A stretch of 64,000 bases of DNA from Drouetiella sp036703255 (lineage in GTDB: Bacteria; Cyanobacteriota; Cyanobacteriia; Elainellales; Elainellaceae). Made by a program: the position numbers and the translations under genes. The DNA lies in assembly GCA_036703255.1 (NCBI GenBank), contig DATNPL010000227.1:1-64000 (forward strand), written 5' to 3'. Of this stretch, positions 1 to 9,243 are shown piece after piece. The notes beneath the pieces are model-generated. The model worked only from the letters and a program-made list of their open reading frames with translations, was not told the DNA's origin and made no database searches. Positions within the stretch are counted from its first letter, which is position 1, and each line of letters begins with the position of its first letter.

Positions 1-30
1 TTTTGGAAGTGCCGCGCGGCACTTCCAAAA
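1..30. repeat. Perfect 30-bp palindrome (hairpin element)
   Basis: The first 30 bases are a perfect palindrome with TTTTGG/CCAAAA ends and the core GTGCCGCGCGGCAC. The same 14-base core occurs at 62518-62543 between rpsB and tsf. On the + strand it is followed by A residues rather than a T-run, so it does not look like a standard rho-independent terminator for rightward transcription. It may be a REP-like element or an mRNA-end hairpin for a gene outside the window. Confidence 0.75.
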
Positions 31-84
31 AACTACTACAGGCTAATTAATTTTTAATCCTCAGCAAGCCTTTAAAACACGAGA

Positions 85-290
85 GGTCTGGTCGCTGTGA
101 CCAGACCCTAAGAGGTTAGTTAATCGCACTCGGTATTGAAGAATAAGGTGGACAACGTAACCCACAGCACCCCTATCACTTAAGGAGATAATCCTTGCCT
201 CTTTAGGAGGCCGCAGCTTTGGTGATTAGCGTTTCAGTCTCTCGGGAGATACAAGCTAGAGACTAGACCAAACGCTACTTCACTTACAAG
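85..290. ncRNA. Candidate structured RNA (series of stem-loops)
   Basis: No convincing reading frame covers this stretch, yet stem-loops follow one another: 85-93 pairs with 99-107 (9 bp, 5-nt loop); 148-151 with 162-165; 182-186 with 192-196; 197-201 with 207-211; then a longer compound stem in which 222-225 pairs with 280-283, 228-234 with 270-276 and 236-242 with 258-264. The last two arms are perfect 7-bp matches separated by small internal loops. This is what a folded noncoding RNA or a long leader would look like. I do not recognise a family: it lacks the SRP, tmRNA or RNase P landmarks I know. Strand is undetermined and small chance hairpins are common, so this remains a candidate. Confidence 0.35.
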
Positions 291-505
291 ATGATCAATA
301 TGATCAGGAAATATCTTGCCGCGATCGAATGCTGTGCTCGAACTAAGCGGGAGGCACAAGGCTTAAGTCGAGGATTGATTGGGTTTCAGAGACTATGTTA
401 TGTGCCTGAATTAAAGTTATCATCCCCATCCGGCAAATCAGCCTTATGTTTGCCAAAGTTAGTAATAGTTGGCAAATCTTTATTTTTACCTAGAGCAAAA
501 TGGCT

Positions 506-1480
506 TTACTCGCGCAAGAGCGCCATCCATGTCTCTGGGCCAACGATGCCATCTGGCTCTAAGCTAAAATTGCGTTGCGCTGTTTTAACGGCTTCTTGAG
601 TTTCTGCCCCAAAGACGCCATCGATCGCGCCCTTAAAAGCGCCGATCGCCTTCAGGCGCTCCTGTAGACCATTCACTGCCGAGCCTCGCATTCCCATTCG
701 CAGGATCGGTAACTCGACTTGCGCTGAGGTAGGGGAAGCTGAGTCTGCGGGTTGGGGTGTTGCGGTCTGAGGCGTGGGAGTTTGAGGTGTAGGAGTTTGA
801 GACGCAGGAGTCTGCGGCGTTGAAGAGGGCGCAGGAGTCTGCGGTGTTGAAGAGGGCGCAGGTGCTTGAGCAGTACCCGAAGCAGGCGATGCGGTAGGAG
901 AAGGGAATGGGCTATTTGCTGATGCGGCGGGAGAAGGGAATGGGTTACTCGCCGCAGGTCGGGGCGTAGAGGCTGCGGTCGAGGTGGCGATCGCCCCATT
1001 CACAGACGAAGCCGCGCTGGGAGTAGCAGCAGACGGAGCGCTATTGACAGCAGTGACTCCAGGCGAAGACGGCAGTAGCTTAGCCCAAGTTTCGGAGCCG
1101 ACGATGCCATCGGCCTGTAGGCCAGCTGCCTGCTGAAAAGCAGCGACAGCACCCGCAGTGCTATCTCGATAAACGCCGTCGATCGCGCCTGTGTAAAACC
1201 CCATCAGCTTCAGCAGAGCCTGTAGATCAGACACAGAATCGCCTTGGCTACCCGGCTTCAAAATCGTGCGGTTTCCAGGAGAAGGGGCTGAGGCTGGAGC
1301 AGAAGTTTGAGTATCTCCGGTCTGCCCTGGGCTTTGAGCAAAGGCAGGACTCAGCCCAACTGATAGGAGCAAGCTCAGAGAGGCGATCGAGCCTGTGCGC
1401 ACTAGCTGAGTACATCCAAACTGGGAGCGCATAGACTGAAAATGACCTGAAAAGAAGGGAAGCAATACCTGAGATATCAT
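506..1480 (-). CDS. Secreted protein with two peptidoglycan-binding (PG_binding_1) domains
   Basis: The product has an N-terminal hydrophobic signal region ending near an AFA-Q cleavage-like site. A first PG_binding_1 domain follows (about residues 70-135, with GDSVSDLQ, GAIDGVYRD and DGIVGSETW motifs). Next comes a roughly 120-residue Pro/Ser/Thr/Ala linker with PQTP and SPFPSP repeats, and a second PG_binding_1 domain reaches the C-terminus (GSAVNGLQ, GAIDGVFG, DGIVGPETW). No catalytic domain is visible, so it probably acts as a wall-binding structural protein or adaptor in the periplasm. The first ATG is at 1480; an internal ATG at 1432 places the signal peptide more typically and may be the true start. 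Neither has a clear ribosome-binding site. Confidence 0.8.
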   Translation of the reverse strand: MISQVLLPFFSGHFQSMRSQFGCTQLVRTGSIASLSLLLSVGLSPAFAQSPGQTGDTQTSAPASAPSPGNRTILKPGSQGDSVSDLQALLKLMGFYTGAIDGVYRDSTAGAVAAFQQAAGLQADGIVGSETWAKLLPSSPGVTAVNSAPSAATPSAASSVNGAIATSTAASTPRPAASNPFPSPAASANSPFPSPTASPASGTAQAPAPSSTPQTPAPSSTPQTPASQTPTPQTPTPQTATPQPADSASPTSAQVELPILRMGMRGSAVNGLQERLKAIGAFKGAIDGVFGAETQEAVKTAQRNFSLEPDGIVGPETWMALLRE

Positions 1481-1956
1481 ACAAAAAACTCGTGGGATGG
1501 GCTTGGGAGCGAGGTTCTAATCCTGGCGTGAAGGAAGACGGTGGATGCTAATCGGCTGATGAGAAGAGTGATGCAGTGTTGCTGATTGTAGCTATGAATT
1601 TCATTTTGGTAACAGCAGAAAGCCCACTTGCCAAAATAAATTTCTGAGCTGAACGAAGCAATGCCCCATAGGCTCACAAACTATAGCTCACTGTTATTGT
1701 TTTGCAATAACTTCTTGTTTTGTAGGGCTTGTAAACCTGAAGCGTTTGCGTAGATTTTATTCAAAGTTTGCCTCTTTAGAAACTTCTCTTTGACGGAGGT
1801 CACAAGAGATAACAGCGACTCAAGCCCCTGTAGACCTACACTCCTTCAGGGTTTCTAGCGATTCACCAGCAATTTAGGGCGGCTTATGTGCGATCGTCAG
1901 TCTTTCCCAATGATTATCCGGATCATTTTTCGATTCTTTAAGACTAATTCCTAACT
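1481..1956. other. Intergenic region between divergent genes
   Basis: This gap lies between the starts of the peptidoglycan-binding protein and the ADP-ribosylglycohydrolase-like gene, so both promoters should be here. I see no gene, tRNA or strong repeat. A 66-codon frame at 1477-1677 on the minus strand looks like chance. Confidence 0.5.
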
Positions 1957-2982
1957 ATGCGCTACACACTACTAAGCCGATTTCAAGGCTGTTTTCTGGG
2001 TGCAGCCCTTGGGGAGGTTTTTGCCGCCGATCGAGACGCTTTGAACATTCAAAGTTCGGCTCGCCCTAGCTGGGGCAGAGTCGCGATCGCGCAAATGGCT
2101 GCTTTAACAAACGGTCATCATTCTCAGTCCGCTGAGCTGACTCATCAGCTACCACGGCCAATTTCGGCGGCAGGGGTGGCGATCGCGCTGCTGCCCTTAG
2201 CCCTTTTCTATCATGAAGAGGTTGAGCAGTTTAACCAGCAAGCGCAGCAGTTGCTTGTCCAGTGGCAATTGCCAATTGAGACAGGTATGGGCGGAATTGT
2301 GCTGGGGCAAGCAATAGGGCTGATCTTGCGAGAACGATGTCAGCCCCTTAACTTCATTCCTCACCTTTTGGCAGGATTAGATCTGCACACGCAGCCATCT
2401 CTCTTAGCAAAACAGTTGGCTCAGGTACAGGAATGGCTGACTGAGGATGCGATCGCCAGCCGATTTTCAGTCCATAAGCGTTTCGCAGAAGCTGTTTTTG
2501 ATCCTAAAGAGATAGCCTTGGTGGAGACAGCCGCGATCGCCCTAGCTCTCTATGCCTTTCTCAGCACGCCAGAAGCGTTTAGCCTCTCTCTGTTGCGTGT
2601 GGCTCAACTTTCTCATGGACTTAACACTCATGAATCTAATCAGCTAACTACCTGGCTGCTGACGGCTTGTCTGACTGGCGCATTATCGGGAGCTTACAAT
2701 GGAAAAGCAGGTCTACCTCAAGACTGGCGCAATAGGCTTCGAGCTGAGCCAGAATCTTCTGACTCAAAAAATCTCGCTTCAGAACATCCTATTTCAGAAA
2801 ATCGCTCATATCTCACCCTTCTGTGGGAGGTGGAATCTGAGACTAAGCTTTTAGAGTATGTCCACAGGTTCATAGCAGCCTGGTCAGGAATGCATAACCC
2901 GATACAGCACTCTTTACCTCCCAAAGCCTTAGTCACATCTGCATCTCCTCAGATCATTCGACCCGGCTCAAGGCTGGGTTAG
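1957..2982 (+). CDS. ADP-ribosylglycohydrolase-fold protein, probably degenerate
   Basis: The N-terminus (RFQGCFLGAALGE, residues 8-20) resembles the first helix of the ADP-ribosylglycohydrolase (ARH/DraG) fold, where the family has a GxxxGDALG-type motif. Near residues 228-252, TGALSGAYNGKAGLPQDWR matches the family's conserved GALAGAY..G...P..W segment. The metal-binding acidic motifs of active members (GDALG and TDDT types) are not seen: GD is replaced by GE and no TDDT is visible. It is therefore probably a catalytically weak or inactive relative. The all-helical composition and length fit the fold. It stands alone, 271 bp before the next gene. The fold assignment is inferred from motifs only. 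Confidence 0.6.
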   Translation: MRYTLLSRFQGCFLGAALGEVFAADRDALNIQSSARPSWGRVAIAQMAALTNGHHSQSAELTHQLPRPISAAGVAIALLPLALFYHEEVEQFNQQAQQLLVQWQLPIETGMGGIVLGQAIGLILRERCQPLNFIPHLLAGLDLHTQPSLLAKQLAQVQEWLTEDAIASRFSVHKRFAEAVFDPKEIALVETAAIALALYAFLSTPEAFSLSLLRVAQLSHGLNTHESNQLTTWLLTACLTGALSGAYNGKAGLPQDWRNRLRAEPESSDSKNLASEHPISENRSYLTLLWEVESETKLLEYVHRFIAAWSGMHNPIQHSLPPKALVTSASPQIIRPGSRLG

Positions 2983-3017
2983 ACCATTGATCCCATCGGA
3001 AGACAGCTCCATTACAC

Positions 3018-3050
3018 TAAGACAGAGAAATAGTTAAGACAGAGAAATAG
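3018..3050. repeat. 17-bp tandem duplication
   Basis: The unit TAAGACAGAGAAATAGT occurs twice in direct succession (3018-3034 and 3035-3050, the second lacking the final T) in the gap upstream of the HD-domain protein. It looks like a simple slippage duplication. Confidence 0.85.
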
Positions 3051-3253
3051 CTGATGCTCAGCTTTCTAATTCATCCTTCGTCAGCACTGAGGCTCTAAAG
3101 AATGATGCCTCTAGGGGAAGTGACCTTAAACAGGGGCATCTATGCCAAAACAATGCGGCTAGTAGAATGCTTTAACGCATTCTCTTGTCAGGTTTTTCGA
3201 CAGGCTGGGGGTTCCCGGTGGTTAACTTCGGTATTGCTACTTAGTGCAGCTTA

Positions 3254-5821
3254 ATGAAATCTTTTCGATCGTTAACCCAGCGGATTAGGCAATTGCGGCA
3301 GAGAAATCTCTCCTCAGAAAATTTTGCTGAACCTACGCCGTTTAATCACTTGACGATTAATCAATTAACCATTGGTCAACTCCTCAAACGGCTAGTCAAA
3401 CAGGCATTGCACTATGGCGAGAAAGCGCAAAGCTATCTGCATCGAGATTTTTTAGCCTCTGCACTGCGCCCTAACCCGCATCGTCGTAAAATGCGCCCCA
3501 ATGAACGGGTGCGATCGCGGGTCTTGCTCCTCATTGCCATCCTTTCTCTCACAAGCGCGATCGGCTATCAGCTCTACAACGAGCCGCAGCTTGATGTCGG
3601 TACGATCGCCCCCCAAACCCTTAGGGCTACAGCTTCCGTTAGGGTCGTAGATACCAAAACGACTGACGCAAACCGAAAGGCCGCTCGGGTTGCAGCCATT
3701 CCAGTGCTGGCGATCGATCAAGGGGTTAATCAAGACATTTATCGATCGCTGCAACGGACGCTAGATCGAGGCAACGAACTACGTCAAACCGCAGGCTCTT
3801 TCCCCTTTTTGGAAACTTCAGTTCTGTCTACCGCAACGCAGCGTTTTTTGCGCAAGGCAGAAGAATGGGACTGGCGATCGGCCATTGCTGCCGTTGAGGA
3901 AGCGGCCTCTATTTCTATGAAGCAACGCACTGCCTCTGCGACCAGTGCCCAGACTCCGCCTAAAGCAGCCAATCCATCTTTACAAATTGCCATCATTGAA
4001 CTTCAGAACTATCGGCGCGTTTCTTCTTTAGAAGATTTTTCTGTCTTGAGAGAGGCAGTGAATCGCGCACGTCGCCGCTACGACAGCGCAATGGCTAATC
4101 TCTTGGCAGACCCCGTCAACAAGGCCGATGCGCTCTATGATGCCAGCCTGCTGAATTTAACAGACGATGAATGGGTAAACATGCAGACTTCTACCCGCAC
4201 CGTCTTGGAAAGAATTTTGCGGCAGGGTGTAGCGGCAGGATTGCCCAAATCTTTGTTGAAAGGCGCAGTGAAAACTCAGATGGAAGAAATCATGCCGCCT
4301 GATACTGCAAATCTGGCGGTTCGCATTCTCATGGGAGTACTCAGACCTAACCTGGTTCAAGATCCAGAGCAAACGAAGCGACTGGCCGAACAGGCTGCAC
4401 AAGCGGTGCAGGATGTGGTGGTTGAGATTCGTCAGGGTGAGGTGATTGTGGAGGCGGGGCAGCCCATTACCCAGGAGAATTTTGTCCTGCTGGACTACTT
4501 TCATATGAGCCGTCGCCGCATTAACGGCATTGGGCTATTGGGATTTGGCAGTCTGGTTAGCGGAGCCGTATGGATCTTCTTATGGGTAGAGCGGCGATTT
4601 CATCCGGGGTTGCGCCATCGAGATCACCTTTTGGTGCTGCTGTTGACGTTGAGTGCGCCTCTGGCAATGGCTCTCAATGTTCCTGTGATTAATCTGCCCG
4701 CAGTGGGTTTGCTCGTAGGAAGCTTCTATGGATCGGCGCTGGGGAGCATTACAGTCCTGCTGCTGAGCATCATTTTGCCGATCGGTATGGAGGTTTCCTG
4801 GACAAGCTTTATTGCCAGCACGGTGGGAGGGCTGCTGGGTGCCGTCATCGCTGGGCGATCGCGCTCTAGGGAAGAGCTAGCGATCTTGGGCGTCTTTATC
4901 GGCATTACGCAAGGGGCAGTCTATCTGATTCTGACGCTGATGCTGAGCACCACAACCACTCCCGTTTGGTACATTGTGCTGACGACGACCGCTTTGCAGG
5001 GTCTTATGGCGATCGCTTGGAGTGTAGTTGCCTTGGGCATTAGCCCCTACCTAGAGCATCTGTTTGACCTGATTACACCCATGCGGCTGGCCGAACTTTC
5101 TAGCCCCAATCGTCCGCTCCTCAAGCGATTGGCGGCAGAAGCCCCTGGCACCTTTCAGCACACGCTGTTTGTGGCAACCCTGGCCGAGGCAGCCGCTCGT
5201 GCCTTAGGCTGCAATGTAGAGCTAGTGCGAACGGGCACGCTGTACCATGACATCGGCAAAATGCATGACCCCCAGGGCTTTATTGAAAATCAGATGGGCG
5301 GCGTGAACAAGCATGATGAAATCGACAATCCCTGGGAAAGCACGGCGCTGATCAAGAAGCATGTGAGCGAAGGCATTGTGATGGCTCGCAAATATCGACT
5401 GCCCAAAGCCATTGAGGCTTTTATTCCTGAGCATCAGGGCACAATGTCGATCGCTTACTTTCATCACCAAGCCCAACAGCTTGCCCAGGCTGATCCAACG
5501 ATCGTTTTGGATGAGGCTTACTTTCGCTACAAAGGCCCGATCCCCCAGAGTCGGGAAACCGCGATCGTGATGCTGGCTGATTCTTGTGAAGCTGCTTTGC
5601 GCACCTTAAAGGATGCCAGCCCTGAAGATGCTTTGGCTATGGTCAACCGCATTCTTCGAGCACGCTGGCAAGATGATCAGCTCGTGGATTCTGGCCTATC
5701 GCGCGCGGATATGACTCGGATTGCTGAAATCTTTGTTCAGGTGTGGCTTCAGTTTAATCACCAACGCATTCCCTACCCCAAGGCAATGCTGCCTGCACCC
5801 GCAGCGCCTTCCTCCTCCTAA
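3254..5821 (+). CDS. 7TM-HD family membrane phosphodiesterase (PgpH-like, cyclic di-AMP)
   Basis: This 855-residue protein has the 7TMR-HD architecture. It has a cytoplasmic N-terminus, one membrane segment near residues 90-110, a large extracytoplasmic domain to about 410, a cluster of transmembrane helices from about 425 to 610, and a C-terminal cytoplasmic HD domain. The HD motif is at H665-D666 in LYHDIGKMHDP, preceded by the conserved FQHTLFVA histidine, giving the HDIG-type metal site. Members of this family (Listeria PgpH) hydrolyse cyclic di-AMP, and cyanobacterial members are thought to control c-di-AMP in osmotic and day/night responses. The c-di-AMP assignment comes from family knowledge; the domains are visible. 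It is a single gene, with the next gene convergent. Confidence 0.9.
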   Translation: MKSFRSLTQRIRQLRQRNLSSENFAEPTPFNHLTINQLTIGQLLKRLVKQALHYGEKAQSYLHRDFLASALRPNPHRRKMRPNERVRSRVLLLIAILSLTSAIGYQLYNEPQLDVGTIAPQTLRATASVRVVDTKTTDANRKAARVAAIPVLAIDQGVNQDIYRSLQRTLDRGNELRQTAGSFPFLETSVLSTATQRFLRKAEEWDWRSAIAAVEEAASISMKQRTASATSAQTPPKAANPSLQIAIIELQNYRRVSSLEDFSVLREAVNRARRRYDSAMANLLADPVNKADALYDASLLNLTDDEWVNMQTSTRTVLERILRQGVAAGLPKSLLKGAVKTQMEEIMPPDTANLAVRILMGVLRPNLVQDPEQTKRLAEQAAQAVQDVVVEIRQGEVIVEAGQPITQENFVLLDYFHMSRRRINGIGLLGFGSLVSGAVWIFLWVERRFHPGLRHRDHLLVLLLTLSAPLAMALNVPVINLPAVGLLVGSFYGSALGSITVLLLSIILPIGMEVSWTSFIASTVGGLLGAVIAGRSRSREELAILGVFIGITQGAVYLILTLMLSTTTTPVWYIVLTTTALQGLMAIAWSVVALGISPYLEHLFDLITPMRLAELSSPNRPLLKRLAAEAPGTFQHTLFVATLAEAAARALGCNVELVRTGTLYHDIGKMHDPQGFIENQMGGVNKHDEIDNPWESTALIKKHVSEGIVMARKYRLPKAIEAFIPEHQGTMSIAYFHHQAQQLAQADPTIVLDEAYFRYKGPIPQSRETAIVMLADSCEAALRTLKDASPEDALAMVNRILRARWQDDQLVDSGLSRADMTRIAEIFVQVWLQFNHQRIPYPKAMLPAPAAPSSS

Positions 5822-5873
5822 AAATCTCGTTACCCTAAAAATCTAGGGTTGGTCGCCAATCCAGATTCATAGC

Positions 5874-6608
5874 TTACATAGTGGCTCTGCGCAAATGCTG
5901 GCGAGTGCCATTCTGAGGGCCAGCCCAAATGCTGTTAACAATTCGCCCAAAGGTCAGGGGACGATCGCCCGTTGCTAACAGCGTTTGACCCGCATTATCG
6001 ACTGCGTAAAGCGGCCAATTGCCATCTCCCATCATGCCTGCCTGAAACAGCACGCGATCGGGATAGCTTTGGCTCCAGCCCAATAAAATGGCATTGCTAT
6101 AACTCACCTCTGAGGGAGTGAGCGTATGAACCTGATTCGATCGCTGCTCCCAGACCACGCCAAAATCTGAGGCAATGTCACTGCCAAAGAAAGACTCAAA
6201 CTCGCGTGCCAGCAAGCGATCGCCCGTTTCTGACCAAGCCACCGGAATCAGCATAGCAATCATGCCAGGTTGATCGGTTTCGGTGATCTCTTCAGCCCAA
6301 GGGCGATCGGCAAAGGGGTTATCGGCAAAGGGAGACGAGGCCGCAACATTTTGTAAGCTGCCCGTCTTTAGGTTTTCTACAAAAAGAATGCTGCTAATTC
6401 GGCTCTGCGTAGAGTCGCTCGAAAGCTTCATTTGAATACGGCTGTAGGCAGCATATTGACCATCGGGAGACAAAAGTGACTGACTGCGGTAAAAGCGAGT
6501 CAGTGGGGTAGGAACCGATCGCCCTTCCGATAGCATCGACATCACCCATCCCCAAGGCACGGGATGCGGGCTACCCAGTGGATCGCGTTGAGCAGGCTGA
6601 GAAATCAT
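5874..6608 (-). CDS. Conserved hypothetical protein, beta-propeller-like (PD40-type) fragments
   Basis: I do not recognise a named family. The 244-residue product contains short blocks such as LLSPDGQYAAYSRI and VAWSETGDRLLARE that resemble PD40/TolB-type beta-propeller blades. This suggests a small beta-rich domain rather than a complete propeller. No signal peptide or membrane helix is evident, and the C-terminus is basic. It is convergent with the HD-domain gene 53 bp away. ATG at 6608 is the first start; an ATG further in (MSMLSEG) is possible. The function is unknown. Confidence 0.6.
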   Translation of the reverse strand: MISQPAQRDPLGSPHPVPWGWVMSMLSEGRSVPTPLTRFYRSQSLLSPDGQYAAYSRIQMKLSSDSTQSRISSILFVENLKTGSLQNVAASSPFADNPFADRPWAEEITETDQPGMIAMLIPVAWSETGDRLLAREFESFFGSDIASDFGVVWEQRSNQVHTLTPSEVSYSNAILLGWSQSYPDRVLFQAGMMGDGNWPLYAVDNAGQTLLATGDRPLTFGRIVNSIWAGPQNGTRQHLRRATM

Positions 6609-7049
6609 AGTGCAGGCACAATAAGCGGGAGAGTAATAGCAATAGAAAATACAAAAACTTTTTCAATCAACGGCTTAAGCAGAGGGGCGATCGCCCAAGC
6701 CATCTAGCCCAGGCCATCTAGCCAGTACGCTGCAAGCCGTGATAATGCACCTCAAGTAACTTCAGCCGATGCCACACCTGACTGTATCCACATCCGACTC
6801 ATCACGATGTCTGACTTTACCTAGACATAGCAATTAGCAAAACCGATAGAGCACCCTCCGAAGAGAGAACTTGAGCAAGGGCTAATCAGGCTTGACAGCG
6901 CGTGAAGCTCAAGCGTTTTTAAGCAGAATTGACCTAATGGTGTATCACAGAAGCCAGCGATCGTCTCAATAATTTCTGCTGACTTCGCTAATCTTAATTA
7001 AGATGGTCAGACTTTGTGGCAAGCTAACATGGCATCTGGAGGTAAGCAC
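6609..7049. other. Intergenic region between divergent genes
   Basis: This gap separates divergent genes and must contain their promoters. It holds a near-perfect direct repeat of CCATCTAGCC around 6702-6724 and several HIP1-like GCGATCGC sites. I see no gene or stable RNA. Confidence 0.4.
7038..7043 (+). promoter_or_regulatory. Ribosome-binding site deciding the OmpA-family start
   Basis: GGAGGT lies six bases before the ATG at 7050. It favours this start over the in-frame TTG at 7014 and ATG at 7029, neither of which has a comparable site. Confidence 0.75.
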
Positions 7050-8003
7050 ATGACCCCATCTCTAACGCCCCAACCCTCAACTTCTCCCAAGCAAAAATCC
7101 CCACGGTCTTCTGGCTGGGGCTTTCTGGTCTTCATTTTTCGCCTACTGCTGCTGGGGGTAGGCGGCAGCTTTGCGGCTCTGGTCGGGGTAGCGATCGCGC
7201 AATTTTATCCTGCCGCCAACACGCAAGAGCCGCCGCTCGTCGAGAAGGTGGTTCAAAGCTCTCGCACGCTCTGGACAGAGCTACAGCAGGTGCCAACCAC
7301 GCTGGGCTTAGCGCCGCCAACGGTGTCGCCGAGCGCTCAGCCTGCTAGTCCTGCCGCCAGTCCAACCTTAAATGCAGCACCCCCGCTAGCCGAAGCCGAT
7401 CAGCAGCGGCTCCAGGCAGAAGTAACTCAGCTCCAGGCAGAATTGGCTCAGCTCCGCGATCGCCCTCAGATGGCAGAAGATGAACGCGCCAAGCAGGCTG
7501 CCGCATTAGAAGAGCGCATTCGTACCCTTCAGCAACAGCTAGATCCGGCTGCGTTTACTGTGCCTATGGTGACGCCAGCGGGGCAGACTGGAGGACAGAC
7601 CGGGGTACCGCCTGCCACCAGCCGGGTTTCGGGCGGGGACACACTCATGGTGACTTTGCCGACGGGTGCTCTATTTGGGGATGCGCCAGCGGGCGAACAA
7701 ACGGTGCTTCAGCCCAACTCACAGGTGATTTTAGACAGCATTTTGACTGATCTTCAGCGCTATCCCGGTGCGACGATTCGGGTGGCAGCCCATAGCGACA
7801 ATCAAGGCTCTGAAGCAGGCGATCGCGCCCGAACCTTTGAGCAAGCCACCGCTGTTGAGCAATATCTATCCAGTAAGCTCGGAAAAGACTACTACTGGAC
7901 GGTAACAGGATACGGCCATAGCAAACCCCTCGTAGATGACAGCACCGATGTGGGTCGTCAGCGCAACCGCCGCGTTGAGGTCATTATTGAACCCCGTCGC
8001 TAG
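7050..8003 (+). CDS. OmpA-family envelope protein with N-terminal membrane anchor
   Basis: From the N-terminus there is a short basic cytoplasmic tail, one transmembrane helix (about residues 24-52, GFLVFIFRLLLLGVGG and following), and a Pro/Ala-rich linker. A coiled coil follows (about 115-165, LQAEVTQLQAELAQLRDR). The C-terminal OmpA/MotB-like domain ends in GYGHSKPLVDD and QRNRRVEVIIEPR, the conserved peptidoglycan-contact region. The arrangement fits an inner-membrane-anchored protein that reaches the cell wall, like MotB/OmpA-type tethers, but no MotA-like partner lies nearby. The start was chosen from the strong ribosome-binding site. It is followed 112 bp later by fmt and may be a separate unit. 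Confidence 0.85.
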   Translation: MTPSLTPQPSTSPKQKSPRSSGWGFLVFIFRLLLLGVGGSFAALVGVAIAQFYPAANTQEPPLVEKVVQSSRTLWTELQQVPTTLGLAPPTVSPSAQPASPAASPTLNAAPPLAEADQQRLQAEVTQLQAELAQLRDRPQMAEDERAKQAAALEERIRTLQQQLDPAAFTVPMVTPAGQTGGQTGVPPATSRVSGGDTLMVTLPTGALFGDAPAGEQTVLQPNSQVILDSILTDLQRYPGATIRVAAHSDNQGSEAGDRARTFEQATAVEQYLSSKLGKDYYWTVTGYGHSKPLVDDSTDVGRQRNRRVEVIIEPRR

Positions 8004-8115
8004 CGTTTTATCAGGTTTTGTTTGTGGGAGGCTCCAGCCACAAAGCTTTTAATGGAACCCTTTTTGACAGGTTACGACCCGATTGCCGATTGCCTTTGCC
8101 AAGGAAAATCACCCG

Positions 8116-9108
8116 ATGAAGATTGTTTTTCTGGGAACCCCTCAATTTGCTGTCCCTAGTCTGGAACGCCTGATCCAGCAGGAGGATTTTGAGGTGGTTG
8201 CCGTGGTGACGCAGCCTGACAAGCGGAGAGGGCGGGGCAGCGATCTCATGCCTTCTCCTATCAAAAGTGCTGCCCTCCTTCATGATTTGCCCGTGTGGCA
8301 GCCCCGACGCATCAAAAAAGAGGCGGAAGTGCTGGCTCAACTGCGTGCTGCGCAAGCCGATGCCTTTGTGGTGGTGGCCTACGGACAGATTCTTTCGCAG
8401 GAAATTCTGGACATGCCCCGCCTGGGCTGCATCAATGCTCATGGCTCTCTGCTGCCCCAATACCGGGGAGCCGCGCCGATTCAGTGGAGTCTGTATCATG
8501 GCGAATTGCAGACGGGCATTACCACCATGCTGATGGATGCAGGCATGGACACAGGCGCGATGCTGCTAAAGTCAACGACGCCGATCGCCCTATTGGACAA
8601 TGCGCTTGATTTGGCGAAAACCCTATCTATAGCTGCTGCCGATCTCTTAGTAGAGACGCTGCTGGGCTTGCAGCAAGATAGCTTGCAGCCGATACCGCAA
8701 GACAATGCCCAGGCAACTTACGCCCCGCTCATTCAAAAAGCCGACTATCTCCTAGATTGGGCAAAACCTGCGATCGCGCTTCATAACCAGATTCGCGGCT
8801 TTTATCCAAACTGCATCACAACCCTTCGCGCTCAGTCGCTCAAGGTAACAGCAACCCTTCCTCTCGGGCATCCGGTGGCGGCTTCTGGAGCAGGTGAGCC
8901 GGAGCGATCTATGACAGAGGTTTTTTCCCTAGAGCCGCAGAAACCTGGAACAGTCATCGGTTTGCTCAAAGGGCAAGGAGCCGTGATTCAAACGGGCGAC
9001 GGACAGCTTTTGTTGAAAGAAGCCCAGTTGGCTGGAAAGCGATCGCAATCGGGTTGGGATTTTGCCAATGGCGCTCGGCTGCAAGTGGGAGAAGTTTTGG
9101 GTGAGTGA
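8116..9108 (+). CDS. fmt: Methionyl-tRNA formyltransferase
   Basis: The enzyme transfers a formyl group from 10-formyltetrahydrofolate to the initiator Met-tRNA, a translation-initiation step. The start MKIVFLGTPQFAVPS is the family's characteristic N-terminus. The catalytic residues N107, H109 and D145 are present in INAHGSLLPQYRGAAPIQW and MDAGMDTGAML, and the C-terminal tRNA-binding beta-barrel follows from about residue 210. At 330 residues it has the usual length. ATG at 8116 is preferred over an in-frame start at 8083 because it gives the conserved N-terminus and has AAGGA ten bases upstream. Confidence 0.97.
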   Translation: MKIVFLGTPQFAVPSLERLIQQEDFEVVAVVTQPDKRRGRGSDLMPSPIKSAALLHDLPVWQPRRIKKEAEVLAQLRAAQADAFVVVAYGQILSQEILDMPRLGCINAHGSLLPQYRGAAPIQWSLYHGELQTGITTMLMDAGMDTGAMLLKSTTPIALLDNALDLAKTLSIAAADLLVETLLGLQQDSLQPIPQDNAQATYAPLIQKADYLLDWAKPAIALHNQIRGFYPNCITTLRAQSLKVTATLPLGHPVAASGAGEPERSMTEVFSLEPQKPGTVIGLLKGQGAVIQTGDGQLLLKEAQLAGKRSQSGWDFANGARLQVGEVLGE

Positions 9109-9243
9109 AAGCTGGCGGATAATGTTCTGGGCGTACAGTACTCTTTTCCAAAAGTAAATACCCTGTTTTTGATTCCCCGATTGGCTGTAGGTTAAAGCAT
9201 AGTCCCGTCGGACTGACGCCCCATTCTTTGTCGCTTTTCCTAC

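Noticed and set aside
85..290. Considered as tRNA, tmRNA, SRP RNA or group I/II intron fragment
   Set aside because: There is no cloverleaf, CCA end, SRP core motif or intron catalytic core that I can recognise.
673..999. 108-codon minus-strand frame rich in Leu/Arg/Pro
   Set aside because: It is an alternate-frame translation of the Pro-rich linker of the peptidoglycan-binding protein.
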